A DNA stretch of 64,000 nucleotides from Athripsodes cinereus (GCA_947579605.1 OX388321.1:25287614-25351613); one strand, 5' to 3'. Positions 21,826-32,765 are shown, counted from the stretch's first letter. Program-made: numbers and translations. The notes: generated from the sequence alone by a model not told the origin.

Positions 21826-21965
21826 CAAGTCTGAGAAAAAAATCAGCGACTATTATCAATTTTTTTTTTAAGTTTGTAGGTAATTCTCAAACCTTTGAAG
21901 TATAACACTATCCCATTGTATTTGTTATGAGTTGGGAATAAGAAGTGTAGAATAAGGATAGGCTA

Positions 21966-22022
21966 GATTAGGTTAGGTTAAGAGAGTGTACTATATATGG
22001 TTAGGTTGGGTAAGGTTAAGAG
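21966..22022 (+). repeat. Degenerate TTAGG-rich run
   Basis: GATTAGGTTAGGTTAAG and GGTTAGGTTGGGTAAGG lie within 60 bp. TTAGG is the usual insect telomere unit, but the runs are short and imperfect. Confidence 0.5.
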
Positions 22023-22320
22023 TGTGTATTGTTATATAGATATGGAATGGTAGGTAATATGTCACTAAATATAATATATCTGAGATAAGATATACGGCAC
22101 TGTACAAGGAACATTATTATGGAAATGAGCCCTACACAATACAAACTTATCTACTTACATAATATATCTACTCATATGGAGGTATAGTAGATAGACTGTA
22201 TAGTGTTATCTTAATATAAGGCCTTACACTAGGCGTAGCTTAGGAAATAATAAACTTCATTCTTTCAAGTCTTCAGGGAACAATGGGTCTCTCAGATTCT
22301 GATTGAGTTGATTTTTGTAT

Positions 22321-22360
22321 ATTGACGATGACTTTATTAGTCGAAACCAAGTCACTATAT
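22321..22360 (+). repeat. HH hammerhead-like motif, solo
   Basis: TTGACGAT, then the hairpin GACT-TTATT-AGTC, then GAAACCAAGTCACTATAT. The 4-bp stem GACT/AGTC is different from stems in other copies but still pairs. No fold-back partner is visible beside it. It closely matches the minus-strand copy at 56101-56140. Confidence 0.65.
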
Positions 22361-22619
22361 TAAAAAACTATATTTTAATTTAAACTATTCTTGTTTCTTC
22401 ACATAAATTATAGATCTCTCATTCTTTTTTTGTAAATTTTGCAGAAAATGACACAATTTTTTCAATAATAAATACCTACATCTTGCAATCCATTCCATTT
22501 TTTTCGTTTTATGGTATAGAGAGGACGTTTGTCAAATACATTTATTCTATGAAGCTAGTCCACTTTTGAAAAACGCTGTAATGGCATGATACATACATAT
22601 GTAAATAAATAAAAATATA

Positions 22620-22916
22620 ATAATAAGAATAATAAGGCCGTACTTCTATCGTCTACCAGGATAGTAAGAAGGTTTTTGTCCCTGTAGCTCTGTAAGTGAT
22701 CTCCCATGATTGTACCATTTCATAGAACATCATGGAAGAATCAACTCGAATAATGTTGGGGTTCTACATTTTGAATATAAATTTATTTTAATATTTTATG
22801 GTTTTTGTTATTTAATGTCATTTTTAAATTATATTGTTAATCTTATATTGTGTTCAAAATGTAGAATCTAATATTGTTTTGTTAAATAAATGAGATATAG
22901 AATAATAATAATAATC
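22620..22916 (+). mobile_element. Probable non-LTR 3' UTR with (AAT)n tail
   Basis: A GC-richer start (TACCAGGATAGTAAGAAGG, CTCTGTAAGTGATCTCCCAT) passes into T-rich sequence and ends in AGAATAATAATAATAATC at 22899-22916. GTTCTACATTTTGAATATAA and TGTTCAAAATGTAGAATCTA form an inverted pair inside it. No coding remnant was recognised. Confidence 0.4.
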
Positions 22917-22960
22917 TTCACTGATTTTGTTTTCACTTAATGAGTAAAACTCCATTATTA

Positions 22961-23066
22961 AATTAAAAAATATTAAAAGTAAAAATACTTTAGAGTTTTA
23001 AATTTATTTATTCACCAGTAACATATGTTTCGGGGTAAAGTATTTTTACTTTTACTATTTTTTTAA
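22961..23066. repeat. Short inverted repeat
   Basis: AAAAGTAAAAATACTTTA at 22975-22992 faces TAAAGTATTTTTACTTTT at about 23035-23052, with AT-rich extension on both sides. The right arm abuts the tail of an S1 copy. Confidence 0.6.
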
Positions 23067-23358
23067 TAATAATCTTTATTGCACAAAATTAGTATACAAA
23101 GATGATGAAAAAACATGGTATCATAACAATAGAATAGGTACCTACCTACATAATTTTGTGCAATGGGCGAGTTTATCGCTGAAGCGCAATGTCTTCCAAC
23201 TACTACTACTATACTACTACTATACCATCACGGCATATCCCACAAGTGGGGTAGCCAGTAGATCAGCTGCATGTAAGAAACATGCAAACTGTCCTCTTCG
23301 TGCCAATACAAAATCAAGACATTCTTCCTTCCAACCATTCATATCTTCCAACTAACCC
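23064..23358 (-). repeat. S1 repeat copy, split by a D insertion
   Basis: TTAATAATAATCTTTATTGC begins the tail side (minus-strand 3' end), GGGCGAGTTTATCGCTGAAG follows at 23164, and the head TCTTCCAACTAACCC is found at 23344-23358 after an inserted D element. Confidence 0.75.
23203..23343 (-). mobile_element. D element inserted in S1, with 11-bp target duplication
   Basis: TCTTCCAACTA occurs at 23192-23202 and 23344-23354. Between them lies a minus-strand D copy: the (TAG)n tail reads CTACTACTATACTACTACTA on the plus strand, then CCATCACGGCATATCCCAC, AAGTGGGGTAGCCAG and CTGTCCTCTTCGTGCCAATA. The junctions show that D moves by retroposition with a simple-repeat tail and 5' truncation. Confidence 0.85.
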
Positions 23359-23359
23359 A

Positions 23360-24329
23360 TTAATATTATTACTTACCCATTAATATATATCAAAAATATA
23401 TATTTCTTATAAAGCACACATTTTAAATTAACACTGATTGAGCTTGTTCGAAACTAAATATGATTCTTGTATAATGGGTACTAACGCGACGAAAAAATAC
23501 TAGAAATATAACTATGTACTACAAAAATGTGTATAATTTTTAATATCCTTAAACACGTTCATTGTGATATGACTGTTTGTAAAGGAGGTATTAGTTATCC
23601 TATTGCATAGATGATCATAGCAGCAATGAAGGATAGCTGTTATAATATTTATGAACACACATTCATGCAAACAAACAAGTATAATAAAATATTTCGCATC
23701 TTAAATATATATATTATAATATGTATAAAACAATGTATACCTACATTATAATTTGTTCTATTATGTGTACCTTCTATACTGTAGGTACTGTAAAGTAACG
23801 GCAGCAGTAAAAAGGATAACATCAGATAGATAACTATTCAATCTGTAACTTACTGTTACTGTGTACTTATGTACTGTGTATAGTGTCTGCCTACTGTGTA
23901 AGGAACTTAGGATTGGATAATATTATTATTATGATCATAACTCTCTTTCACCCAATAACATCAAATCAATGTACATAACACTATGTAGGTATGTATGTAC
24001 TATTATCTATCCTTACAACGGAACTCAGATCCAAAAAGCAAATGGTTTGGATTTAAATTATAATCCGATTTTCGATTAGGCAGTTTGATTTCCCAATTCA
24101 GATTTGATAGTGTAGTAGAGAAGTGTACAGTGATAATATTATTAATATAAAGGTGAAATGAATATCCTTCAGCTATTCGGATCAGTATCAAAATCCGACC
24201 GGATAACGGATATCATTCAACACCTATCCAGATTCTAGATGGTCATTGCATGCTAATAAATAACTAATAATTATGGGTGGGTGTCTGATCTGCCAATGGA
24301 GAGATTGCAAGATATCGAAGGATTTGTTC
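23360..24329. other. No recognised feature
   Basis: AT-rich. GGGTACTAACGCGACGA at 23478 is a scrap of the SINE seen at 18190. Confidence 0.4.
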
Positions 24330-24632
24330 CATTATCTGTTTTGTGTTTTTGTGTTTTATGTGGGGTGATATACGTGTGTTAGTATGTGGTGTGGGATTTG
24401 TGATGTGTGTGGTTGAGGGATATGTTGTTTTTTTCTGGTTTTATATGGAGAAATGGTTTGTTTGTGTGTTGTTTCATGTATGGACAGATTACAGCAGTGT
24501 TTTTCTTGTTATGAATGATTGAAATGTTTGTGAGATGTTTCCCCTAGAACAGGTTATACCTAGTTGGGCAGCATCAATGAAAATATGTATAAGATTTGTA
24601 AATTATTAGTAATGATTTGTAAATAAAAAAAA
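24330..24632 (+). other. GT-rich, C-poor block ending in poly(A)
   Basis: From GTTTTGTGTTTTTGTGTTTT through a long TGTG-rich stretch to TTGTAAATAAAAAAAAATTG. Strand-skewed composition with a poly(A) end resembles the CR1-a 3' UTR at 6650-7030, so it is probably a coding-less 3' end of such an element; there is no sequence match strong enough to say which. Confidence 0.35.
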
Positions 24633-24639
24633 ATTGGAT

Positions 24640-25820
24640 AGATGTATCGTTCTACATACTAAAGAATACGTTCTAAATAATGGATTTGACCGAAAAACTA
24701 TAGAGCAAATCATCAAAAAACATGTAAAAAGCAATCAATTAATTTGGTATAACAAAAAAATAAGTTGTTAATTGTCCAACTATTAGGTTAATAACTGTCA
24801 AGATGGCAGTGGTGTATTCAATTTAAATTAAATTGAGTAAATAAAATGTTACCTCATTACTGAACTGAACTTTTTAATGTCTTAAACTTGACTGATTTTT
24901 TTTAGAAACAGAAGATAAATAATTTTGGATATTTTTAATGTCTACCTACATTTGTATAAAAACATTGTGAAAACTTATTTGAAATAAGAGTTCTGACAAA
25001 GTCTTCAAGAATTCCTTACATATGAAAGAACCTTTTTATTTCGCTTCAACTCTAGCAATTATTGTATAAATTAAAAATATTTTGTAATGAATTTAGGTAA
25101 ACTGAATCATCGTGAAAATTATTTTTTATGTGTTTGAAATGCTTATATTTGTTCACTAATCATCGCATATTAACTTTACACAGAATAAATATCTCTAAAC
25201 AAAAAACTCTAATTTAAAATATGATAAAATTATAATGTATAGATCCGAGCTTAAATCAAAGTAAATTTTAGACCAAATATCCAACCGTCGCATATTCTGT
25301 TGATCTTGATAGTTTTTCGGCTAACTGGCTTAGAATCTTGCATGGTATTAATTTGGTTATCGGATTTAGAATATCACCGGATACCATTAAAATCCGGTTA
25401 AGGCGTAATCAGTTTCATCCCTGGCAGATATTATGATAACGACATTCAGTAAGGGCGGATCAGGAGACACGAAGAGGGTGGGACTCGGATGTTCCAATGA
25501 ATATTCATGGATCACTTCCTTGCGAGATAACTAGAAGTAGAGCGGCCAAAAGATAGTAGGTAATATCAATATGTTACTACACCAGAGAGACACACTGCTC
25601 GCACCACCAGCTCTCCTTTCTTAAATATAGGCATAACTAAATTTTCAACAAAATCAAATAGATTTTTGAAAGTTCTTGCCGTACAAATTTCGCAAAGTAC
25701 CTTTCAATATCACTCTTTAAAATCATATTGTAAATAGTTGTATAATTGTGCATGATTTCGATGTCTTGTTTTTTAACATAGTTGATTAAATAAAAATAAT
25801 CGAATACTGATATTAAATAT
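24640..25820. other. No recognised feature
   Basis: AT-rich. The GC-richer block at 25440-25620 (AGGGTGGGACTCGGATG) carries no recognisable frame. Confidence 0.35.
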
Positions 25821-25925
25821 TTCCACAATGACTTTATTAATCGCGAACCAGTTTTTAAAGGCATTCTCTCTCATCATCAGGCTAACGATGATTCATCTTG
25901 AAAACGGGTTTGCGAATCTGAAGCT
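25821..25925 (-). repeat. HH fold-back repeat, decayed
   Basis: The minus strand reads CTGATGAT, GAGAGAGAATGCCTTT, AAAAACTGGTTCGCG and AATAAAGTCATTGTGG, which follows the 31401-31458 copy (CTGACGAT, GAGAGGGGAAGCTCTT, GAAAGCCGGCTCGC, AATAAAGTCAATAGTGG). A second, inverted and poorer half (AACGATGATTCATCTTGAAA, ACGGGTTTGCGAATC) lies at 25884-25923. Confidence 0.65.
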
Positions 25926-26541
25926 GTTTTTGTTTTTATTTTATATTTTTAGTCTAAAACATAACATTTCAATCTCAATATTTAGAAAAAATAAATGCTT
26001 TTTATTTTAGCAAAGTTTTCTTACAAATTCAACTTTTTGACCTTGCAGGTACTTATTTATTACCCTACCCATTCCAATCTTGTCAAAAATATTTGATTTT
26101 AAAATAAAACTTATTTTTTTAAATATTTTGAATTAAAGTGACTCTGAAAATTTGTCATCAAAAATGTGAGAATAATGTTAACAACTCCAACCACAGAAGT
26201 GTTATCATAGAGTTATAGCTTTTCTAGTTGCTGTGTTTGAAAAGCAGCAAGTTGACCACAGTCCACAAAATGATACGAGTACTACCCGCAACAGACCACA
26301 TCAACCATCAGTTTGCTCAACTATCCACCACCACTACGATAGGTTAACATGGTGACTGCTGTCGTGGTGACAGGAGAAATTATTAAAAGTCAATTTATGT
26401 CACAACTTTCAAAATTCATTTATGTGGTGAGAGGTGAAGAATTTGTCGAACCGATAATGTCTAGAAATTTTGTGTAATTTTACGAGAAAATATATTATTT
26501 GTAAAATGTTGTGTACAAAAAATATCTGCATATAGGACTAT

Positions 26542-26543
<2 letters not shown>

Positions 26544-26590
<47 letters not shown>
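26544..26590 (-). repeat. Poly(A) tail of CR1-b (47 T on the plus strand)
   Basis: An uninterrupted run of T on the plus strand, at the 3' end of the minus-strand element. Length and purity suggest either a young insertion or assembly uncertainty at a homopolymer. Confidence 0.85.
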
Positions 26591-26594
<4 letters not shown>

Positions 26595-27334
26595 GATAAT
26601 TACACAATTTACAACAACAATCATTTACTTATAATTATACAGTAAGCAAAACAATTCATTCCCTCAAATATGAGCAGAGCTCGTGCGTTGAGGGATAGTT
26701 TCATTATTTTTTACACGTACTTTTGCTCATAACAAATAATAAGTAAAACAACAACAAAAAATAGAAATAAAATAAAACAAGACAAATTAGATGAAATATA
26801 TACAAATAAGCAAAATTGGTAGTGAATAATAAAATAAAATATAAAAATACAAAAACAAGAAAAAAAGAAAATCCAAAATAGACAAAATAAAGTAAAACAA
26901 AATAAATAATATATAAATAAATTAATATAAATAGATTATAATAAATAATCAATATATAAATAAAAGAATATAAATCGAATATAATATATAAATAAAATAA
27001 TATAAATCGAAAAAAATAAATAATTAATATATAAATTAAAGAATATAAATCGAATATAATATATAAATAATATATAAATAAAATAATATAAATCGAATAA
27101 AATAAATAATTAATATATAAATAAAATAATATAAATCGAATAAAATAAATAAATAATATATAAATAAAATAATATAAATCGAATATAATAAATAAGTAAT
27201 AGGTGTATAAAGAAAACTATATAAACAGAATATAAATTAAAATAAGTTAAAACAAAATAAATAAAATGTAAATAAAATAATATAAAATAAAATAAAACAA
27301 GATGAAAATAATTAATAACATAAACAGAATTACA
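26591..27334 (-). mobile_element. CR1-b 3' UTR with a 43-bp minisatellite
   Basis: Next to the poly(A) is a potential hairpin, CCCTCAA...GAGCTCGTGCGTTGAGGG at about 26661-26693, which is conserved in another copy at 36568-36600. Between 26940 and 27200 the phrase ATAAATCGA returns at about 26970, 27002, 27045, 27088, 27131 and 27174, giving mostly 43-bp units made of AAATAATATAAATCGAATA-type sequence. Confidence 0.8.
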
Positions 27335-28800
27335 TTACTTCAACGCCCTTTTTAGATTAAATTTAAAAGTTTTGATATTCTGCTGAAACTTATCTTCCAT
27401 TTTCAGACCATTGTACCACCCCACACCTAAGTATGTATAGTGGTGTTGTGCAGCCGATGTTTTTCGTGCGGGAACCTTGATTCTGCCACCCAATCTAGGA
27501 CACGCACTTATATTTTCAGATGGGTGAACCTTTAAAATGAAATATTCTCTACATACTTGTGTTATAGCTTTTCTCCTATATAAATTTTCTATTGTGGGAA
27601 CAGTAAATTCCCTAAATAATTCTACAGTTGGATAATCCATGGGTTTTTTCAAGATTATCTTTATGATACTTCTCTGACTAACTCCTAATGAATAAAGATT
27701 AATTTTGTATGTACCACCCCATGCCACAATACCATACTGCAATACTGACTGGACCAGGGAAAAGTATACCATCTTCAATTGTTCAAGCTTTAGAATATCT
27801 CTTAATCTATAAAATATGTAGAAAATTTTCCTTATTCTATCTACTGTTGCCCGAATGTGGTCCCTCCATTTTAGATAAGGATCAATCAAAATTCCAAGAT
27901 ATTTCACTTGATCTTTGCTGGCAATCTTCTTACATTGTGAATTATCACAGAACTCGGATTTACTTTGACATGATCCATCATGAATTCTGATTCTCATATC
28001 AACAAGGGGCCTACCTCTAATGTTTATTGAAAAATTTAAGAAATTAGTCTTTTCAGCATTTAGGGACAATAAATTATCATCAAACCAATCCTTGAGTCTA
28101 TTCATTTCTATGTTGGCCCTAGTTTCTACCTCATTCCATGTTTTACCTCGAACAATCAGCGCGGTGTCATCAGCGAATGATATCACCGTTGACTCTAATG
28201 GGATGTCAAAAATTTGGTTTACATAAAGTATAAATAATATCGGTCCCAGTACCGTTCCCTGTGGAATTCCAAATTCAGATGTTAAAGGATCACTTATGAC
28301 AGTTTTCAGTTTGACACTTTGTTTCCTTTGAAACAAATAGCTCTTTAACCACTGTCCCACCTTACCACAAAATCCCATATGGTGTAATCTATTAAGTAAT
28401 TTTCTGTGGCTCACGCTGTCAAAAGCCTTCCTCAAATCAATAAACACACCCGAGCATTTTTCTCCCCTATCCAGCGACTGCGAAACCACTGTAGTGAGCT
28501 TCGCCAGTGCATCATCAGTACCCAGTCCCTGACGAAACCCAAACTGATTTGAATGAAGAATCTTTTTTTCATCAATATAATTCAAGATTTGCTGCTTTAC
28601 AGTCTTTTCAAATATTTTAGCGATGTTTGATATGACAGAGATAGGGCGATAATTATTAATATCTCGTCGTTCACCTGATTTGTATACAGGTGTTACATAT
28701 GCCGTTTTATATATATCTGGAAAAATTCCGTTCAACAAGCTAACGTTTATGATATGAGCAATTGGGTGGATCAAATATTGTGAGTTTTCCTTCAATAAGT
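27335..28800 (-). pseudogene. CR1-b: 5'-truncated non-LTR reverse transcriptase with open frame
   Basis: The 486-residue frame carries NNYRPISVI (48-56), GVFIDLRKAFDSV (catalytic Asp at 120), FGIPQGT (175-181) and FADD (207-210), followed by the thumb and a CR1-type C-terminus (SRSIIKIILKKP, TFKFNLKRALK). The N-terminal endonuclease is missing, so the copy cannot move alone, though its frame has no stop or shift and therefore looks recent. It is more distant from CR1-a and CR1-c than these are from each other (FADDTALI against FADDLKIY and YADDMKIF). Confidence 0.9.
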
Positions 28801-28854
28801 CTATACTGAGTTACTCTTGTAGTTCATTGTAGTTTATTTTAAATAAGGACAATT

Positions 28855-29100
28855 TGTAAAGCGCCGTTTACTCATAACATGACATCAAGGCGCCGTATAC
28901 CGCGTCCATCACCCGAAACTCCCAGCATAAAGGTGCGTCTTCGGCCTTCTTCTAAAGCTCCCTCCATTCACCACCTCTCGCAGACTCAAAGGCAACTTGT
29001 TCCAGCATTTGGGACCCGCAACACTGAACGCTCTATCTCCAAAGCTTGTCCTGCGAGATCGAGATGGCTCAATTAGTCTGCCATTCTCAAGGTACAAGTG
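28855..29100 (-). pseudogene. F-like CR1 3'-end fragment
   Basis: The minus strand encodes NGRLIEPSRSRRTSFGDRAF, SVAGPKCWNKLPLSLRE and FRRRPKTHLYAGSF, the same C-terminal region as in the copy at 20511 (FYERAFGVVGPVMWNRL). The following 3' UTR keeps GGCGCC and AACGGCGCTTTACAAATTG. The homology begins at about 29095; codons further upstream in this frame are chance. It abuts the 5' end of CR1-b. Confidence 0.8.
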
Positions 29101-29600
29101 ATTATAATGTGTGTTTATTTTTACAAGCTCCCAATAAATTAATATGAAAGAACTATTCATTACGAGATTAAAACATTGCTTATTGTTGTTTAAATAATTC
29201 AATTCAATTGTATCTAAAATGTTATAATTTGTCATTAATTTCGATAATGACTAAATGTTGTGCTGCCAATATGAATCATTGTAAAAATATAATGACGTGA
29301 TTTTTTCCATCATCATTTTTTTCGCAAATGGGGCAGTTGGTTTCCCAACTATAATATTATGTAATTAACATACATGTATCCTTTTTTAGACCGAAAATTT
29401 TAAGATAGTAAAAAACTATAAATCTTGTTAAATCAATTTTATTTTAGAATGAAATTTCCACGAGATATCAATTTAATACAATTTTAAAAATACTGTTATT
29501 TCATCAGGAAAACAAAAAAAAACTAATCATATACTTTTAATCGGGTTTCATAAAATGAATTACTTCCACCGGAGAAACTAATTGAAATGTTTACTTTCAG
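29101..29600. other. No recognised feature
   Basis: AT-rich. Confidence 0.35.
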
Positions 29601-29629
29601 TTCCAGAGTTGGAAAGGTCTACCGTCCAG
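29601..29629 (+). other. Possible 29-nt microexon
   Basis: TGTTTACTTTCAG (strong polypyrimidine-AG acceptor) precedes TTCCAGAGTTGGAAAGGTCT plus ACCGTCCAG, and GTAAGGCAG follows as donor. The length is not a multiple of three. There is no flanking coding context in this window, so the call rests on splice-site shape only. Confidence 0.2.
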
Positions 29630-29639
29630 GTAAGGCAGA

Positions 29640-30135
29640 ATAAAAATAATATATAAACTAAATAGGATTTTTAAAAAGGAATTTGTGGCAACAGCCCACG
29701 CACAAAGTTACCATCGGTCTCACCTCCTTTACAGCAATTAGGTTAGGGAAACTTTCAAACTGAATTACAAGGCGATGAAATATATTATTATTGCCAGTAA
29801 GAGGCTTGGCCGGATTCCGGATAATAAATATCCAACAAGATCCATAACCAGATAGCCACATACTTGATAACTGACCGCGGCATGACTTGTCTAGCTTAGA
29901 AAAAGTTATAATCTACTTCGCAATATAAGAAACCACCCTAAACTACACATTTACAAAAATAGCCTAAAATATTCTATGGTAATAATTATAATTGATTTAT
30001 TTTAAATACATAGGTAGTTTCTTATGAGATTTCCACTATTGCATTTCAGGACCTGTACAGGAGCTGTATTTATTTCGTTTCAATCTTCTCTACACAAACA
30101 ATTGTTTTTCAGGTTTTCACGGTCTTTATTATGTT
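29640..30135. other. No recognised feature
   Basis: AT-rich, nothing supported. Confidence 0.35.
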
Positions 30136-30139
30136 GTCT

Positions 30140-30252
30140 GTAGCTACTTGTGTATTTTAGCTACGAAAATTGATGCGTTCTCTCAACCTCGTCTTGTTTG
30201 AACGAAAATGAAACGAAAACTTAACGCTTAAATGTGTTTTGACTAGGGGCCC
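30140..30252 (+). mobile_element. FB3 MITE, right half
   Basis: GTAGCTACTTGTGTATTTTA, GCTACGAAAATTGATGCG, ACGAAAATGAAACGAAAACT and TTTTGACTAGGGGCCC match the FB3 copy at 31607-31702 in the same order. Its left arm is absent. Confidence 0.7.
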
Positions 30253-30516
30253 TGGTTGTCGGAATCACCATGTAGTTGTTGGTATTATCTTGAGCTTTTG
30301 TAGAGCTTTCTATCACCATATTCAGGAGTTTGAAGCCTTCCTTCAACTAAAGAATGTTGAAAATCAGACAACATTTTTAATATAAATTTGTTTATGATAA
30401 ATGAATATGTACACAATACTTGTGAAAAAGAAACACTCAAATGATTAATTTAAAGAAAAAAACAATAGTTTTTTTTACATGTTTTTTCTATTTATAGAAA
30501 GTCCTTTATGTAGGTG

Positions 30517-30690
30517 TACCTACATTTATTTATTTATTTATTAGAAAAAAAAAACATTGCAATAACATATTTATAAACAATTTTGTTGATTTTTGATTAA
30601 AGACCCCAGACAGCAATTAAATTCTGGTATAAGGGGTCAAAAATAACAATCTTAGATATCATTTAATTCGGTTTATTGTACATACTGCAA
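30517..30690 (-). mobile_element. Probable non-LTR 3' UTR
   Basis: The minus strand runs GACCCCTTATACCAGAATTT ... TGTCTGGGGTCTTTAATC, in which GACCCC and GGGGTC can pair, and ends in an (AATA)n tail seen as TTTATTTATTTATTTATT at 30525-30542. No coding part is present. Confidence 0.4.
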
Positions 30691-30699
30691 TCTTTGACA

Positions 30700-31251
30700 T
30701 CATGAAAAATCGAAAAGCATTGATTTCATTTTCTAATACAAGAACAGACTATCCGATATCCGGTCCGATAATAAATATTATATTCGTCGGATTTCCGTTT
30801 CATGTTTTAATATTATTAGCTCAAGTAGGTCTCCTCTAACCATCTGCAAAACTAAACAAATAATAATAAAAACGAAGCAAGGCACCGTCTACTCAATCAG
30901 ACATCTAAATATATGAACTATAATACCAAATATAATATAATATAGTAGAGGCAGAGTTTTCTAAGTAAAATTAACTCAATTTTGAATAAACTTTTTCGTT
31001 TCTTAGAAATTTCAGAAATTGCGTTTACAATAAAAAGTAACAAAAATTATATTATTATTGTGGAATTGCTTTTGTATAATGATTTTTAGAACTATTTCAT
31101 TTTCTTATTTTTTTAATAAGTTATTTATTTTTACTCGCACAGCATCCCTCATTAATGGGGTAGCCAATAATGTAACTGCATGAATGAATGAAATAACTTA
31201 TATGTGACGTTTTACGAGTATATGTATCTCAATATTTTACGATACACCAGT
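30700..31251. other. Mostly unrecognised; a D scrap at 31141-31185
   Basis: CATTAATGGGGTAGCCAATA followed by ATGTAACTGCATGAATG is a decayed D 3' half on the minus strand. The rest is AT-rich. Confidence 0.4.
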
Positions 31252-31702
31252 AGGCCTAGTCAAAACATGAAACACAATTTATGTAGTTATTCCACTATTG
31301 ACTTTATTTATTTTTGCGAGCCGGCTTTCAAGAGCTTCCGCTCTCATTGTCAGGCAAAAGTAAAGTAGTTAAGTAAAGTAGTAATAAAGTTACTTTACTT
31401 TTGCCTGACGATGAGAGGGGAAGCTCTTGAAAGCCGGCTCGCAAAAATAAATAAAGTCAATAGTGGAATACCTATATACCTATTGTGTTTCATTTAAAAA
31501 AATATTTATATGAACTTCCACCAAGAACCGTCGGTCGATAAATTAATTTTTATCTAGTCAAAACACATTTAAGTGTTACGTTTTCGTTCGAATGTTAAAA
31601 TACACAAGTAGCTACGAAAATTGACATGTTCTCGCAACGTCGTCTACATTTGAACGAAAACGAAATGAAAACGTAACGCTAAAATGTGTTTTGACTAGGC
31701 CC
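31252..31702. mobile_element. FB3 MITE interrupted by an HH fold-back
   Basis: The ends are GGCCTAGTCAAAACA at 31254 and TTTTGACTAGGCC near 31690-31701. Inside the uninterrupted part, ACATTTAAGTGTTACGTTTT and CGTTCGAA face TTTGAACG, AAAACGTAACGCTAAAATGT. No coding capacity. The left end is split by a 286-bp insertion (31268-31553). Confidence 0.75.
31268..31553. mobile_element. HH fold-back element inserted in FB3, 12-bp target duplication
   Basis: CTAGTCAAAACA at 31256-31267 and 31554-31565 is the target duplication. The inserted 286 bp contain two long arms (about 31268-31360 and 31390-31495) facing each other: TATTGACTTTATTTATTTTT, GCGAGCCGGCTTTCAAGAGC mirror each other almost exactly. 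Each arm holds a hammerhead-like motif pointing away from the centre: CTGACAAT, GAGAGC-GGAA-GCTCTT, GAAAGCCGG on the minus strand and CTGACGAT, GAGAGG-GGAA-GCTCTT, GAAAGCCGG on the plus strand, each leading to AAAGTCAATAG. The non-mirrored end (TCGACCGACGGTTCTTGGTG on the minus strand) is also found at 15259. Confidence 0.85.
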
Positions 31703-31765
31703 ACAGTAGACATTCGTGGATGGAATGGAGCGGGAGGACAATTTTGTTTGCAAATATAACTTTAC

Positions 31766-32190
31766 CATTACGGTATATCCTATAAGTGGGGTAGCCAGCA
31801 GATCAGGTGTATTTAATAAACATGCAAGCAGTCCTCTCCGTGTAAAGAAATAATTAAGACATTCAGGATGGATTTCAAACCTCAACGCTGAATTAAATTT
31901 GTAACATGTCTCTTTTTTCGAACACCCGCCTTTTATAGGATACTCAAAAATTTACAGAAAAAAGTGGGAGACCAATTCTTTTCCAGGTGCTCTACGGAAC
32001 AACTGCATGACTATAATAAACATGCAAATTGTCCTTTCCGTGGCGATATTAACTTAAGACATCCGGAATGGGTAGCGTAATTCATCTTATATGTTTTATA
32101 GAGACGTTTTACAAACACCTGACTTTTTCGGGACATTCGAAAAGTTACAGAAAAGAGCGGAAAACCTGTTGTATGCAAATAAAGTGATGA
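31766..32190 (-). repeat. Two D repeats in a row, same orientation
   Basis: First copy 31766-31975: TACCATTACGGTATATCC, AGTGGGGTAGCCAGCAGATC, AGACATTCAGGATGG, CGCTGAATT, CGCCTTTTATAGGATACTCA. Second copy, lacking the tail, 32003-32185: ATAAACATGCAAATTGTCCT, AGACATCCGGAATGGG, TTTTTCGGGACATTCGAAAA. On the minus strand each begins near GGTGCACC-like sequence and TCTTTTCCGTAA. Confidence 0.7.
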
Positions 32191-32194
32191 ATTA

Positions 32195-32765
32195 AATCTG
32201 AACAAATGCCTCCTATAATATTTTCAAGAGATTGTTCAATATCAAAATAATATTTGTTCTATAAAGTATTACAAGGAGATATGAATTCAACTTCATGTAA
32301 GTAGGCACTCAGATACCTGTTTAATACATTCTCAACAAGATAAAGATCTCTCGAATAAAAATATTTGAATCTCATTTGAATATTTTTTGCACATGGATTT
32401 GAATAAGTTTAAAAATCTTTTGTTGTAAATTTATTTTTGTCTTTTAAATACCTCACTTTTAAAAGCACGGTGTTTGACAATTGGTTGCAGATTGCTTTCA
32501 GAACTTTCATTTTTTAATTAAATTAACTATTGAATAATAAAAGACATATCTATATACACCGTATTTTTAAAATAATATTTAACTGAGAATTCAAATTTAT
32601 TCTGTCAAAAGGATAAATCGACGCCAATCAAAAAAGCTATCGAAATTAAATTTCAAGTCAATTTATAATAACTAAATGTAGGGATTTTGCGAGAAGAAAT
32701 ATTAGGTACCTATATAGTTTTTTAGGAACACTTTACAATTATATTTGATTATTATGTAATATGCA
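32195..32765. other. No recognised feature
   Basis: AT-rich. Confidence 0.35.

Noticed and set aside
21966..22022. Internal telomere or telomere-specific retroelement
   Set aside because: TTAGG units are few and imperfect and no telomeric retroelement is adjacent.
26704..26952. Hydrophobic 82-codon frame (membrane-like)
   Set aside because: It is the AT-rich CR1-b 3' UTR read in one frame; apparent membrane segments come from composition.
31766..32190. CRISPR-like array from repeated D units
   Set aside because: Units are long, few, diverged and dispersed in both orientations; they are eukaryotic retroposed repeats.
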